Below, in pieces: positions 27,139 through 37,144 of a DNA stretch of 64,000 nt. The stretch covers positions 288,414 to 352,413 of the forward strand of contig NZ_CAAAHX010000005.1 of the NCBI RefSeq assembly GCF_900639865.1, in the 5' to 3' direction. The DNA comes from Legionella gresilensis. Its GTDB lineage: Bacteria > Pseudomonadota > Gammaproteobacteria > Legionellales > Legionellaceae. Both the position numbers and the translations under genes were made by a program. Positions within the stretch are counted from its first letter, which is position 1. Each line of letters starts with the position of its first letter. The notes under the pieces were generated by a model, which saw only the letters and a list, made by a program, of their open reading frames with translations, was not told the DNA's origin and did no database searches.

Positions 27139-29229
27139 ATGACAGAATTAAATATCCTTTATTTAGAAGATGACCCAATTGACGCAGATTTCTTAAAGAG
27201 GCAGCTTAAGTCTACAGCAAGTTTTTTATTTAATTTAGAAGTAGTTGCAAAGAAGGATGACTATTTAAAGGCCATTCATAAACAGCAATACGATATTATT
27301 TTATCAGATTATTCCTTACCGAATTTTGATGGCTTAATGGCGCTTGAGTTAAAAAACAATTATCAACCAGATGTGCCTTTTATTATTGTTACAGGTGTGC
27401 TTGGTGATGAAGCAGCAGTTAAATTAATTAAAGCCGGTGCTACAGACTATGTATTAAAGGATAATTTAGAGCGCCTACCCTTGATTATCCAAAGAGCGAT
27501 TGAAACTGCAAAAAATTTAGCGCAAAAAAGATCTTGGGAAAGCTTATTTCGTGCTATCGAGGACATGTCTTATGCGGGTTTTTTTAAAACGAATGAAAAG
27601 GGCGTATGTATTTATACTAATAAACATTTAACTGAAATGTTAGGCGTTGACACTAATTTTTTGCTTGGCTCTATATGGCAACAGCAAATCCAAGCGTTTA
27701 ATAAAGAAGAAATAGCTAATCGTTGGCAGGATGCTTTTAACCAAAAAATACAGTACCAGGATGAACTACAAATTTATTCTCCTAAAGATAATCGCTGTAT
27801 TTGGCTAGATGTGCATGCTGTTCCTGAACATAATCAAAATGATCAATTTATGGGCTACGTAGGAATTGTATTTGATGTTACGCATTTAAAAGAAACAGAA
27901 GAGAAGTTAAAAAGAATGGTTAATTGTGATCATTTAACCCAATTAGCTAACCGCCATATGTTTAACATTTTACTGCAAGAAGCTATTAAACGAGCAAAGC
28001 GCTATCATCATCAATTTGCTGTGCTTTTTTGTGACTTAGATCATTTTAAAAAAATAAATGATACCTACGGTCATCCAGTAGGTGATAAATTTCTACAGAA
28101 AGCTGCCGAAATTTTAAAAGAACAATGTAGAGAAGTAGATGTTGTGTCTCGTTTTGGTGGCGATGAATTTGTTATTCTTCTTGATAAAATCACAGATATA
28201 AATCATATTAAACCAGTTCTAGAACGCATTATTGCAGCCTTTAATAAATTCATTTATGTTGATGTCAATAACACCTATAAGATCTTTTCTACTATTAGTA
28301 TAGGTGTTGCTCTCTATCCCAATGCAGGCGATTCAGTTCAAGCTTTGTTACAACATGCTGATCAAGCTCTCTATCAATCAAAAAATTTAGGGAAAAACAC
28401 TTATCATTTTTACGATGAAACTCTCAATTTAACAGTCAAACGCCAGACAGAAATTGAAAATGAATTAAGGATGGCTCTCTCAGAAGATACCCTTTATTTA
28501 GTTTATCAACCACAATTTAATTTAAACACAGGTAAAATTATTGGTATTGAAGCACTATGTCGATGGAATAATCCTAAATTTGAGTCTATTTTACCTCATG
28601 AGTTCATTGCCATTGCTGAAAATTCAAACTTAATTAATAAATTAACTTATTGGGTTTGTAATAAAGCTTTTCAACAATTAAGAGCCTGGATAGATAATTA
28701 TCCTGAATTATTTAAAGATATCTTACTTTCCATTAATCTTTCGTCACTTACCTTATCTAATCAAGGCTTAATTAATAATCTACTTGACCTCATTGAAAAG
28801 TATCGTGTAAACCAGCAAATATGTTTCGAAATTACTGAAACAGCAGCTATGACAAATATTAAAGAGTCTTATAAGGTATTAAAAAAATTTAATGATATTG
28901 GAATACAGAATGCAATTGATGATTTTGGAGCAGGCCAATCTTCTTTAACTCATTTGAAATCCTTACCAGTCGGTATTTTGAAAATTGATTCAAGCTTTAT
29001 ATTAGATATAAATAATAATCCTAACGATCTTATTGTTGTCAAAGCCATTATAAATTTGGCAAAAGCATTAAAACTCTTTGTGATTGCTGAAGGGACAGAA
29101 AATCAAGAGCAGCTTGATATTTTAAAAGCGAATGGCTGTGATGCGGTACAAGGATTTTACTTAGCTCAGCCGCTTGAACCTGAGCAATTAATCGAGTTTT
29201 TAAGGACAAATACTAAACTAGTTTCATAA
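27139..29229 (+). CDS. REC-PAS-GGDEF-EAL response regulator (cyclic-di-GMP turnover)
   Basis: A 696-residue bifunctional-type regulator. Domains in order: receiver (acidic pocket EDD at 10-12, phosphoacceptor D57 in LSDYSLPNFDG), PAS (~135-260), GGDEF diguanylate cyclase (intact RFGGDEFVILL) and EAL phosphodiesterase (GIEALCRWNNP; DDFGAGQSSL). Both catalytic motifs look intact, so the net activity cannot be predicted. It starts 2 nt after the response regulator stop and closes the three-gene operon, so the kinase most likely controls it. Confidence 0.93.
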   Translation: MTELNILYLEDDPIDADFLKRQLKSTASFLFNLEVVAKKDDYLKAIHKQQYDIILSDYSLPNFDGLMALELKNNYQPDVPFIIVTGVLGDEAAVKLIKAGATDYVLKDNLERLPLIIQRAIETAKNLAQKRSWESLFRAIEDMSYAGFFKTNEKGVCIYTNKHLTEMLGVDTNFLLGSIWQQQIQAFNKEEIANRWQDAFNQKIQYQDELQIYSPKDNRCIWLDVHAVPEHNQNDQFMGYVGIVFDVTHLKETEEKLKRMVNCDHLTQLANRHMFNILLQEAIKRAKRYHHQFAVLFCDLDHFKKINDTYGHPVGDKFLQKAAEILKEQCREVDVVSRFGGDEFVILLDKITDINHIKPVLERIIAAFNKFIYVDVNNTYKIFSTISIGVALYPNAGDSVQALLQHADQALYQSKNLGKNTYHFYDETLNLTVKRQTEIENELRMALSEDTLYLVYQPQFNLNTGKIIGIEALCRWNNPKFESILPHEFIAIAENSNLINKLTYWVCNKAFQQLRAWIDNYPELFKDILLSINLSSLTLSNQGLINNLLDLIEKYRVNQQICFEITETAAMTNIKESYKVLKKFNDIGIQNAIDDFGAGQSSLTHLKSLPVGILKIDSSFILDINNNPNDLIVVKAIINLAKALKLFVIAEGTENQEQLDILKANGCDAVQGFYLAQPLEPEQLIEFLRTNTKLVS

Positions 29230-29410
29230 ATTTCCAATAATTGGTTTAGTTACAATTAATGTATTAATAATCACATTGACATCCTTAGCACAAGTATTTC
29301 TTCCTAAATTATGATAAAATAACACTCGAATAAATTATAAAAAAGTCAAACTGACTACCAATTAATTATTATCTCTGGTGAGTCTTGTTATTAATTTAGT
29401 AAGGAAAAAA

Positions 29411-30697
29411 ATGAACTTTCAAGCCCTAGGCTTAATAGATACCTTAGTCCAAACAGTGCATAAATTAGGCTACAACAATCCTACGCCTATTCAGGCCAAA
29501 GCTATCCCGCCTATCTTAAATAAGCAAGATGTCTTAGCTTCAGCGCAAACTGGCACAGGTAAAACGGCTAGTTTTGTATTACCTATCCTACAACTTTTAA
29601 GTAAGAATCCACGCGCTAAAGATAGGCGAATCCAAGCCTTAATTCTTACGCCAACACGCGAATTAGCAGCACAAGTTTGCGATAGCATTAAAGAATATAG
29701 TCATAATTTAACGTTACGCTCTACAGTAGTATTTGGGGGTGTAAAAATTAATCCTCAAATGATGAAGCTACGTTCAGGTGTAGAAATTTTAGTAGCGACA
29801 CCTGGCCGTTTAATTGATTTACATCAGCAAAATGCAATTAAACTTGATAAGCTCGAGATGTTTATCCTAGATGAAGCAGATCGCATGCTCGACATGGGCT
29901 TCATCCATGATATCAAACGGATTATTCGTTTATTACCCGCTAAAAGACAAAATTTAATGTTTTCTGCTACATTTTCAAACGATATTCGGGCTTTGGCTAA
30001 AGGAATATTACATAATCCAGTTGAAATTGATGTTGCACCACGCAATACATCAGCAATTAATATTAAGCAAACCATTCATCCTGTTGATAAAACTCGGAAA
30101 GCAGCCCTGCTTTGTCATCTTATTCATCATAATAAATGGGACCAAGCAATTGTTTTTTCGCGCACCAAACATGGCGCTAATAAGCTTGTTAAGCAATTAG
30201 CAGAGGCTCAAATTCATGCAGTAGCTATTCATGGCAATAAATCTCAATCACAAAGAACGAAAGCCTTAACTGAATTTAAAGAAGGGGAAGTACAAATCTT
30301 AGTTGCTACTGACCTTGCCGCACGTGGTATTGATATTGAAAAATTGCCATGCGTCATTAATTTTGATTTACCGCAGGTTGCTGAAGATTATGTTCACCGT
30401 ATTGGTAGAACAGGTCGAGCAGGATCTACAGGTCAGGCAATTTCTTTAGTTAGTGCAGATGAAATAGGTTTGTTAGTTGCTATTGAAAACTTAATCAAAA
30501 AGAAACTTAATCGCATTGAAATTAGTGATTTTGAACCAGTCCATAATTTACCGCAATCTATTGTAAAGTCACAATCTATAACGAGATATAACGCTGCGCA
30601 GCCCAAGGCTAAACAAATAAAGAAAACTAAAAAATGGATTAATACAAAGAAATATAATAAGAAAAATGTTAAAACAAATAATAATACTTTTAACTAA
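29411..30697 (+). CDS. rhlE: DEAD-box ATP-dependent RNA helicase, RhlE-like
   Basis: A 428-residue helicase with the full motif set: Q-motif ([11 protein letters not shown]), [52 protein letters not shown] and [10 protein letters not shown]. The GxxGxGKT core and [11 protein letters not shown] suit the RhlE group. The C-terminal ~60 residues are a basic Lys/Asn-rich tail for RNA binding. I start at ATG 29411, preceded by AAGGA; the in-frame start at 29378 lacks one. It stands alone between two cyclic-di-GMP modules. Confidence 0.93.
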   Translation: MNFQALGLIDTLVQTVHKLGYNNPTPIQAKAIPPILNKQDVLASAQTGTGKTASFVLPILQLLSKNPRAKDRRIQALILTPTRELAAQVCDSIKEYSHNLTLRSTVVFGGVKINPQMMKLRSGVEILVATPGRLIDLHQQNAIKLDKLEMFILDEADRMLDMGFIHDIKRIIRLLPAKRQNLMFSATFSNDIRALAKGILHNPVEIDVAPRNTSAINIKQTIHPVDKTRKAALLCHLIHHNKWDQAIVFSRTKHGANKLVKQLAEAQIHAVAIHGNKSQSQRTKALTEFKEGEVQILVATDLAARGIDIEKLPCVINFDLPQVAEDYVHRIGRTGRAGSTGQAISLVSADEIGLLVAIENLIKKKLNRIEISDFEPVHNLPQSIVKSQSITRYNAAQPKAKQIKKTKKWINTKKYNKKNVKTNNNTFN

Positions 30698-30822
30698 AAA
30701 AATAAGCTGTAATTTTAGTATTTATTTAGGCCACGTTTCTAAATTTTTCGCACACAATCTAACCTTAATTTTTGTCGGATCTTTAAGCTTAGATTATATG
30801 CAAAAAACCTCAGGGACATTGC

Positions 30823-33090
30823 CTAGTTAAATTTGAAATTCTTTAAAAAATCAGACACAGCAGAGGGTTGCAAAGGGGGACTAACATAATAACCTTGAAT
30901 TTGATTACTATGATGGGCGCGTAAAAATTCAAGCTGTTCTTTAGTTTCGACGCCCTCTGCTAAAATTTGCAGCCCCATTGATTTAGTCATATTAATAATG
31001 GCTTCAATAATATTCTTATCATAGATATTCGTGTCGATATCTTGGATAAAGCTTTTATCAATTTTAATTTTGTCAAAAGGAAAAAATTTAACATAATTAA
31101 GGTTAGAATAGCCAACACCAAAATCATCCATTGCAATTTTAATACCCATATCTCTTAAAATTTTCATGGTATTAAAGACATCATTAGAATTTTCTAAAAT
31201 AACATGTTCCGTAATTTCTAGTTCCAAATAGCGTGGCTCAAGGCCGCTCTCTTTAAGAGCTCGATTAACTACATGAATAAAATCGCTTCTTAATATTTGA
31301 CTGCCAGAAATATTCACTGCAACAGATAAATCTGAATATATAGTTTCTTGCCATTTTTTAGTTTGTGCGCAGGCTGTATTTAAAACCCAATTACCAATAG
31401 GAATAATTAATCCTGTTTTCTCTGCCGTAGCAAGGAAGTTATTAGGCATAAGCATACCTAAAGTTGGATGATTCCATCTTAATAGAGCTTCAACACCAAT
31501 TATCTTATTTGCTGCTACACTGACTAGTGGTTGATAAAAAAGGATAAATTCATCATTCTCTATCGCTTTTTGCAGTGCAGACTCTAACTCTACCTTCTTG
31601 ATTAAATTATCATTAAGTTCAGAAGTATAAAATTGAAAATTATTTCTGCCTGTTTCTTTGGCATGATAAAGCGCTGTATCTGCATTTTTTAATAAGTCGT
31701 CTGGAATCTCTCCATCCAAGGGATAGACACTAATACCAATACTACCTGTTACTTTCACAGAGTTTCCTTGCACTAAGAAAGGCGTATTAAAGATTCCTTG
31801 TAGACTTTCAGCCAGCGAGGTAAAATTCTCAAGATTAATTTGCCCAGTCAATATAATAACAAATTCATCTCCTCCAAAGCGCGTAACAGTGTCAGACTCC
31901 CTAAAGCAATTCCTCATTCTTACTGCAACTAAATTAAGTAACTCATCGCCCGCTTTATGACCAAGCGTATCATTAATTTGTTTAAAATTATCTAAATCGA
32001 GTATAAATATGCCTACAAGTAGGTTACTACGCTTAGAATAGTTTATAGCTTGCTGGAGGCGATCCATTAAAATAATACGATTTGGTAAACCAGTTAAAGC
32101 ATCATGAGTAGCTAAGTGCAGGAGCTCTTCTTGTAACTGTTTATTTTCTGTAATATCTCGAAAGCTTAAGACAACACCGGGCGTATCACCTTCTAAACCA
32201 TGAGAAAAGTAGTGAGAATATAATTCAAACACTTGTCCTGTATTTAATTTTAACTCCTTTACACTCTCTGTTTTGGGTTGCTTACATAAATTTAAAATCA
32301 TGGTTAAGCAGTCACTTGAATTTTCAACTTGTGCAGCCAGCTTTTTCAATATTTCTAATGAACTCCCTTCATTCATTACTTCTGCAGGAATATTCCATAA
32401 ATCTAAAAAATTCTGATTATAAATCAAAATATTTTCGTTCTGATCCAACGCGAGAATACCCTCTTGGGTCGATTCAATTGTAGCTTTCATGAGTGTTAAA
32501 TTTTTATCTAAATTGCTATTTGCATTTTGCAGCTCTGTAGTACGCACAGCGACTGCTTGCTCTAAATTTTTAATTTGCAGCAAAACTTCACGTTTTAACT
32601 CCCATTTTTTTAAAAGAGCCGACGTTAACTGCCTAACTTCAATAACATCAAAAGGTTTTTTTAAAATGAGGAGATTATCTTGACCATCTAATATCTTTGA
32701 AATTTCCTCTAAAGAGTAATCAGAATGGGCTGAGCAAATAACCATTTGTATATTAGGGTCTACTTCCCATATTTTTTTAATGGTTAATACTCCGTCCCAT
32801 CCGGGAGGCATACGTATATCTACAAAAGCAAGCGCATAAGGCTCATCAATTTCCATGGCTTTTTTAACTAATTGCAACGCTTCCTGGCCTTGAAAAGCTG
32901 AATGTAATGTTATTGTTTGCGCTTGAGTCTCCCGTGTTTCTGGCAGCTCAGCTGAATTAAATAAATTATTAAATGTTTCCTGAAATGCGTCCGCCTTCTC
33001 ATTTTTTACCTTGAGTATCTTATAAAAATCCTCATGAATTGATTGATTATCATCCACTAACAAAACTTTATTGTTTTGAATCTTAGACAT
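30823..33090 (-). CDS. REC-PAS-GGDEF-EAL response regulator (second cyclic-di-GMP module)
   Basis: A 755-residue protein: an atypical receiver with an insertion between the acidic pocket (VLLVDDNQSIHEDF) and the phosphoacceptor strand (LAFVDIRMPPGWDG), a coiled-coil linker, a PAS domain (~205-315), GGDEF (RFGGDEFVIIL) and EAL (GVEALLRWNHP; DDFGVGYSNL). Both catalytic motifs are intact. Its start overlaps the end of the upstream MHYT kinase gene by 8 nt, so the two are translationally coupled and probably a cognate pair. Confidence 0.92.
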   Translation of the reverse strand: MSKIQNNKVLLVDDNQSIHEDFYKILKVKNEKADAFQETFNNLFNSAELPETRETQAQTITLHSAFQGQEALQLVKKAMEIDEPYALAFVDIRMPPGWDGVLTIKKIWEVDPNIQMVICSAHSDYSLEEISKILDGQDNLLILKKPFDVIEVRQLTSALLKKWELKREVLLQIKNLEQAVAVRTTELQNANSNLDKNLTLMKATIESTQEGILALDQNENILIYNQNFLDLWNIPAEVMNEGSSLEILKKLAAQVENSSDCLTMILNLCKQPKTESVKELKLNTGQVFELYSHYFSHGLEGDTPGVVLSFRDITENKQLQEELLHLATHDALTGLPNRIILMDRLQQAINYSKRSNLLVGIFILDLDNFKQINDTLGHKAGDELLNLVAVRMRNCFRESDTVTRFGGDEFVIILTGQINLENFTSLAESLQGIFNTPFLVQGNSVKVTGSIGISVYPLDGEIPDDLLKNADTALYHAKETGRNNFQFYTSELNDNLIKKVELESALQKAIENDEFILFYQPLVSVAANKIIGVEALLRWNHPTLGMLMPNNFLATAEKTGLIIPIGNWVLNTACAQTKKWQETIYSDLSVAVNISGSQILRSDFIHVVNRALKESGLEPRYLELEITEHVILENSNDVFNTMKILRDMGIKIAMDDFGVGYSNLNYVKFFPFDKIKIDKSFIQDIDTNIYDKNIIEAIINMTKSMGLQILAEGVETKEQLEFLRAHHSNQIQGYYVSPPLQPSAVSDFLKNFKFN

Positions 33091-34732
33091 ATTCTTCTCG
33101 CTTCCTTTCTAGAGAAAAATCTTTACCTATTTTATAAGGGAAAATTATTTTAAAATTAGCGCCTTTTCCTTCACCTTCAGAACTCGCTTTTAGAGTTCCT
33201 CTCATTTCAGCAGTAGCTATAGCACTGGCATGTAAACCGAATCCATGCCCATTGCTCTTAGTAGTGAAACCATGCTGAAAAACTCTAGCTAAATTTTGTG
33301 CATTAATACCAAGGCCATTATCAATGATTTCAATATAAAATTTAGACTCATTTATCAACCCTAAACGTATAGTAATGATTTTATTATCCTGGGTAGAGGC
33401 TAAAAGAGATTGCTTGGCATTATCAATCAGATTTATTAAGATCTGGGTTAGTTTAGACTTATCAATATAGACTGGTTGCAGCTTTGCATAATCTTTTTCA
33501 ATACTGATATTATGCCGCTTAAAATTGATACTTACCATAATCAACGCGACTTCAATAGCCTCTTCAATATTAATGAGCTCTTCAAAATTAACGACGCCAC
33601 TTAATTTCTGCTGCGCTGCAATAATATTTTTTATATGCTGGAGATTCTGATTCAATTGATGTAATTCTTTTTGAGCCGCTTCAAATTCACTATCCCAATA
33701 TTCAGCCATTTTATTTAAGAACATAGGTATTTTTGAGCCTTTGGGATCACGGGTTATAAATTCACCTAAATTTTGCTCGTGTTCACTTATTAAGCTGTTT
33801 AAATCTTTTAAATTTTGTAAATTAATATTTTTCAGATGATCGGTAATTAGCGCTGCAGAGACATTGACACTATTTAAAGCATTCCCCACATTATGGAGCA
33901 CATTAGAAGCCACTTCTGCCATACCAGCTTTTCGTGCCATTTCTACGGAATTAGCATGTAATTTGGCCTGCAAGCTAGAGATAACAAGCGCAATACCCAT
34001 AATGATAATAGTTACAATCGCAACACTAATAGCCAATATATTATGATTAACTGCATGGCTTGTATGAACATGGTTAGGCTCTGGTGTAAAGATAGCAGCT
34101 TCCATACCAATATAATGCATTCCACAAATAGCCGCCCCCATAACGAGGGCACTAATAATCTTTAAACGAACCTTTGCCTTTGTGGTGGACAATTGGGAGC
34201 TTTTTATAGCTAAATATAAAGCAGCCTCAGATGCAATAATAGCTACAATAATGGACAGAAAAAAAAGCCCTGGTAAATATCGTATCCCCATACCCAACAT
34301 AGCAGACATGCCCACGTAATGCATTGAGGCAATAGAAAATCCTAATATTATTCCACCAAGAGCGAGCGCGTTTATTTTAACTTTTTTATTTTGCAATAAT
34401 AAAAAAGCAATGCCTGAAGCAATGATGGCAATAATCATTGATAAGCCTGTCAGAAATGGATCATAGGCCATAGGCATAGGCATGATAAACGCAAGCATGC
34501 CAATAAAGTGCATTGACCAAATACCTGCGCCCATAGCGAAAGCCCCACCTAAAATCCACCAAATTTTATTGGTAAAAGAGGCGCCAATATCTCGTACCCG
34601 ATTAGCAATATCAAGAGCGACATAAGAAGCTCCAACTGCAACTAAATAGGAAAGAATAACCAAGGGTAAACTGTAAATGCCTTGAATTTGGTTATCTGGT
34701 ATAGATGAAAGTTGGAAAAAATCCGTTAACAT
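33083..34732 (-). CDS. MHYT-domain sensor histidine kinase
   Basis: A 549-residue membrane kinase. Seven or so N-terminal helices carry three MHYT-type motifs at residues 74-79 (MHFIGM), 137-142 (MHYVGM) and 205-210 (MHYIGM), proposed in the family to bind a metal and sense a diatomic gas or redox signal. The cytoplasmic part has a likely phosphoacceptor in NVLHNVGNALNSV and a HATPase_c domain (LINLIDNAKQSLL; IDNGLGINAQN; HGFGLHASA). AAGGAAGGG precedes the ATG. It probably drives the overlapping REC-GGDEF-EAL gene. Confidence 0.9.
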   Translation of the reverse strand: MLTDFFQLSSIPDNQIQGIYSLPLVILSYLVAVGASYVALDIANRVRDIGASFTNKIWWILGGAFAMGAGIWSMHFIGMLAFIMPMPMAYDPFLTGLSMIIAIIASGIAFLLLQNKKVKINALALGGIILGFSIASMHYVGMSAMLGMGIRYLPGLFFLSIIVAIIASEAALYLAIKSSQLSTTKAKVRLKIISALVMGAAICGMHYIGMEAAIFTPEPNHVHTSHAVNHNILAISVAIVTIIIMGIALVISSLQAKLHANSVEMARKAGMAEVASNVLHNVGNALNSVNVSAALITDHLKNINLQNLKDLNSLISEHEQNLGEFITRDPKGSKIPMFLNKMAEYWDSEFEAAQKELHQLNQNLQHIKNIIAAQQKLSGVVNFEELINIEEAIEVALIMVSINFKRHNISIEKDYAKLQPVYIDKSKLTQILINLIDNAKQSLLASTQDNKIITIRLGLINESKFYIEIIDNGLGINAQNLARVFQHGFTTKSNGHGFGLHASAIATAEMRGTLKASSEGEGKGANFKIIFPYKIGKDFSLERKREEYV

Positions 34733-34904
34733 GCCCTTCCTTAATTAGATATACTCTTAAGGCTAAAAATAGCTTAAAGAGATAATTTCTAAGTTCCTTA
34801 CTTTCGCTAGTATTAATACTTATTATTTATCTTTTAAATTATAGCTAATAAAATAAAGAATGAAGCTTAAAGTGATTAGGCTTCTTTTAAGGTAGTGACT
34901 TAAA

Positions 34905-34990
34905 TAACGTGAGCTCGACATAAAAGAGACGAAGGCTCTTTTATGTCGCCAAACGAACGTTATCCTGTAAAATGCGAAGCATTTATACGG
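34905..34990. repeat. Nested inverted repeats in the MHYT-kinase/greB intergenic region
   Basis: A perfect 13-bp inverted repeat (CGACATAAAAGAG 34916-34928 and its complement 34936-34948, 7-nt loop) is flanked by a further complementary 7-mer pair, ATAACGT and ACGTTAT (ending near 34963). Immediately after comes a second, imperfect palindrome around AAATGC-GAA-GCATTT. It has no T-run like an ordinary terminator. It lies downstream of greB and upstream of the kinase operon, and could be a small mobile palindrome, a structured 3' end or an operator. Confidence 0.6.
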
Positions 34991-35030
34991 GATCTAGATT
35001 AAACTTAAACAAATTCGGCATAAAATATAT

Positions 35031-35567
35031 TTAATATATTATTTTTACAATTTCTAATTTTTCTTTTCCATCTGGCGTATCAACTAAAACAATATCCCCT
35101 ATTTCAGCTTTTAACAGTGCTTTTCCAACCGGCGAATTCCAGCTTATCTTACCCTGTTCTATATCGGCTTCATCAAAGCCAACTAATTTCACCGTTTTTT
35201 CTGTATCCTGTTGAACATAAGTCACAGTAGCACCAAAAAACACCTTCTCGAGATCCTTTTGCAAGGTTGGATCAACAACGCAAGCTGTTTCAATACGCTT
35301 ATTAAGGTAGCGTATGCGGCGATCAATTTCCCTCAAACGCCTTTTACCATAAATATAATCACCATTTTCAGAGCGATCACCATTTCCTGCTGCCCACCTA
35401 ACTATTTCAACAATTTTTGGTCGTTCTTCATAAAGTAACGCATGCAATTCTTTTTGTAACAACTCTAATCCGTAAGGCGTGACATAATTTTTAGTATTAC
35501 CCGTGATAATTTCGGGTAACTCGTCAACATCATCCTCATCGGTTTCTTTAGTGAATGCTTTGCTCAT
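35031..35567 (-). CDS. greB: Transcription elongation factor GreB
   Basis: A 178-residue GreA/GreB-family factor that stimulates RNA polymerase transcript cleavage. The N-terminal coiled coil (YGLELLQKELHALL to RRIRYLNKRIE) has the conserved tip GNGDRSENGDY. The C-terminal FKBP-like domain ends with ISWNSPVGKALLKAEIGD, a phrase closer to GreB than GreA. An acidic ~30-residue N-terminal extension is present. I start at 35567 because GAGG lies 8 nt upstream; the longer start at 35594 adds an unlikely leader. Confidence 0.92.
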   Translation of the reverse strand: MSKAFTKETDEDDVDELPEIITGNTKNYVTPYGLELLQKELHALLYEERPKIVEIVRWAAGNGDRSENGDYIYGKRRLREIDRRIRYLNKRIETACVVDPTLQKDLEKVFFGATVTYVQQDTEKTVKLVGFDEADIEQGKISWNSPVGKALLKAEIGDIVLVDTPDGKEKLEIVKIIY

Positions 35568-35702
35568 ATGCTCAACCTCATTTAGTTCTAGCAAAGTGAA
35601 GAAATGATAAAAAATTAGCTATTTTTGTAGGAGTTTCAGCAAATAATAGAGTCGTTAGACTAAAATAGTTTATAATTTTATTAACTCTTATCTTTATATT
35701 AT

Positions 35703-36083
35703 ATGACAAAAAATTCGTTAAAAACCTTATGTATTTTTCTATCAGCGATATTTTATATAATATCTTTGTGTTTACCAGCGGCTATTATTCCTAATTTTGA
35801 AACAGGAAATTTACAGATAAATTATGGTTTTGAGCTCTTAGTATTTGGCTGGTTTGGCTTAATCTCACTACAGCTGGCTTGGCTAGCAAATCCTTTCTAT
35901 ATTGTTTCTTTAATTAGCTATGGTTCAAAAACTAGTCTTTATTTAAGTATTCTAGCGTTTTTCTTTGCTTTATGGTCCCCCCTATTGATTGTCCAAAAAT
36001 TACTATTAGGCTTTTATTTCTGGCTTGGAAGTATGATTATTCTCATTTTTGGCAATAGCTTACATAAATTATCAATAGATTAG
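35703..36083 (+). CDS. Small integral membrane protein, unknown
   Basis: A 126-residue very hydrophobic protein with about four membrane helices (residues ~10-28, 43-62, 65-90 and 95-118). It has no recognised domain. The region is divergent from greB and the ribosome binding site is not obvious, but the consistent membrane-protein pattern over the full length supports a real gene. Confidence 0.6.
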   Translation: MTKNSLKTLCIFLSAIFYIISLCLPAAIIPNFETGNLQINYGFELLVFGWFGLISLQLAWLANPFYIVSLISYGSKTSLYLSILAFFFALWSPLLIVQKLLLGFYFWLGSMIILIFGNSLHKLSID

Positions 36084-36235
36084 CAGTAAATTGGCCAAAG
36101 ATAGATCAGGATAAATCTGCCCATTAATATAGATATTTATTACTTAAATTTTACAGAAAATGCCATCAAATCTCTAAAATATTCCACTATTAATTAACTA
36201 TACTTCTCTCAGAAAGAGTTGTAAGGAGAAATTTT

Positions 36236-36355
36236 ATGCCTGGAAGAAATAGTAAAGGGCTACATGCTTTAGATAGAAGCTTTACCCAGCAACCCCCTGT
36301 AAACCAGCCAGATCCTCTGAAGGAATTTTTCGTCGAGAAAAAAATTACGAAATGA
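36236..36355 (+). CDS. Small protein with strong ribosome binding site (possibly frameshifted)
   Basis: Thirty-nine codons starting MPGRNSKGLHALDRSF after an excellent AAGGAG placed 7 nt before the ATG. It ends in a TGA that overlaps the ATG of the next small frame (ATGA). The alternative frame over its last third (SSEGIFRREKNYEMTW) reads continuously into the next frame, so the two could be one frameshifted gene of about 90 codons. No known family. Confidence 0.45.
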   Translation: MPGRNSKGLHALDRSFTQQPPVNQPDPLKEFFVEKKITK

Positions 36356-36516
36356 CTTGGTATAGTTTTCATAACAAAAAAATTACTGCAAAAGAGAAAG
36401 AAAAACAAGCTATTGAGCAACTGAAAAAGGACTTAGAAAAAAACAAACAAGAGTTAGATAAAAAAGAGCCAGGTGAACAGAAAAAAGAGGCTAATGATAC
36501 AAATCCTATACTATAA
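36352..36516 (+). CDS. Small Lys/Glu-rich helical protein, overlapping the previous frame
   Basis: Fifty-four codons starting MTWYSFHNKKITAKEK, followed by a highly charged helix (LKKDLEKNKQELDKKE) typical of a short coiled coil. Its ATG overlaps the preceding TGA, so it would be translated by coupling, or it is the 3' part of a single frameshifted gene. No signal or membrane segment. Function unknown. Confidence 0.45.
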   Translation: MTWYSFHNKKITAKEKEKQAIEQLKKDLEKNKQELDKKEPGEQKKEANDTNPIL

Positions 36517-36594
36517 AATTTGATTTGCTTTGCAATGACTAAATTTCATAATAAAGAGGAAATTCGGTTAACTTATTTTATAACCGTGGTTAAG

Positions 36595-37029
36595 CTAATT
36601 TAACATAACATTATTAGATAATGCTTCATGCAAATGTGATTCTACAGATAATGATTCTATATACTGTTGTACTACAGTAGAAAGCATTAATGCCGTTACA
36701 GTCAAATGCATTGCACCATGAGCGATTGTATGGATAGTGCTTTCTTCTGGAAAATTTAAGTATAAGGCATAGTCTAGTAATTCAAAAATACAAACAGCGC
36801 CATATTTTACATAATTATTTTTAAGATGGTTTATTATCATTGCTTTCGTATAAATTAAAGCAATTTCATTTTCTGCAAAATAGCTTTTTAAATAAGAAAT
36901 TGAAATCCTATTAGGCTCTGGAAAGAGCAAATGAAAATCAGGCATGCCATGTGTGAAGCCTTCATAAAACTCATTAACAACGTATTTTATCAGGCCATAT
37001 TTCCGATTAATCGAATCAAAAAAGCGCAT
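36595..37029 (-). CDS. Hypothetical protein
   Basis: A 144-residue soluble protein with mixed helix and strand, and a His-containing segment (STIHTIAHGAMHLTVTALML). There is no signal peptide or recognised domain and the ribosome binding site is weak. The amino-acid composition is normal for a real protein. It could be a small effector, but there is no positive evidence for this. Confidence 0.5.
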   Translation of the reverse strand: MRFFDSINRKYGLIKYVVNEFYEGFTHGMPDFHLLFPEPNRISISYLKSYFAENEIALIYTKAMIINHLKNNYVKYGAVCIFELLDYALYLNFPEESTIHTIAHGAMHLTVTALMLSTVVQQYIESLSVESHLHEALSNNVMLN

Positions 37030-37144
37030 AAATAGTCTTAAAATAAAAAGTTTTATATTTAATCATACAATGCCCTTTTAATCTATTATATTAATTCTTA
37101 ATAAGAAATTATTATATTTAGCGAAAAAGCAGCGATCTTTTCAG

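Noticed and set aside
29276..29320. TTGACA followed by GATAAAAT upstream of the RhlE gene as a promoter
   Set aside because: The spacing is about 33 nt, far from the 16-18 nt needed for a sigma-70 promoter.
36190..36420. 76-codon minus-strand frame
   Set aside because: It opposes the plus-strand small frames that have a perfect AAGGAG; it has no ribosome binding site itself.
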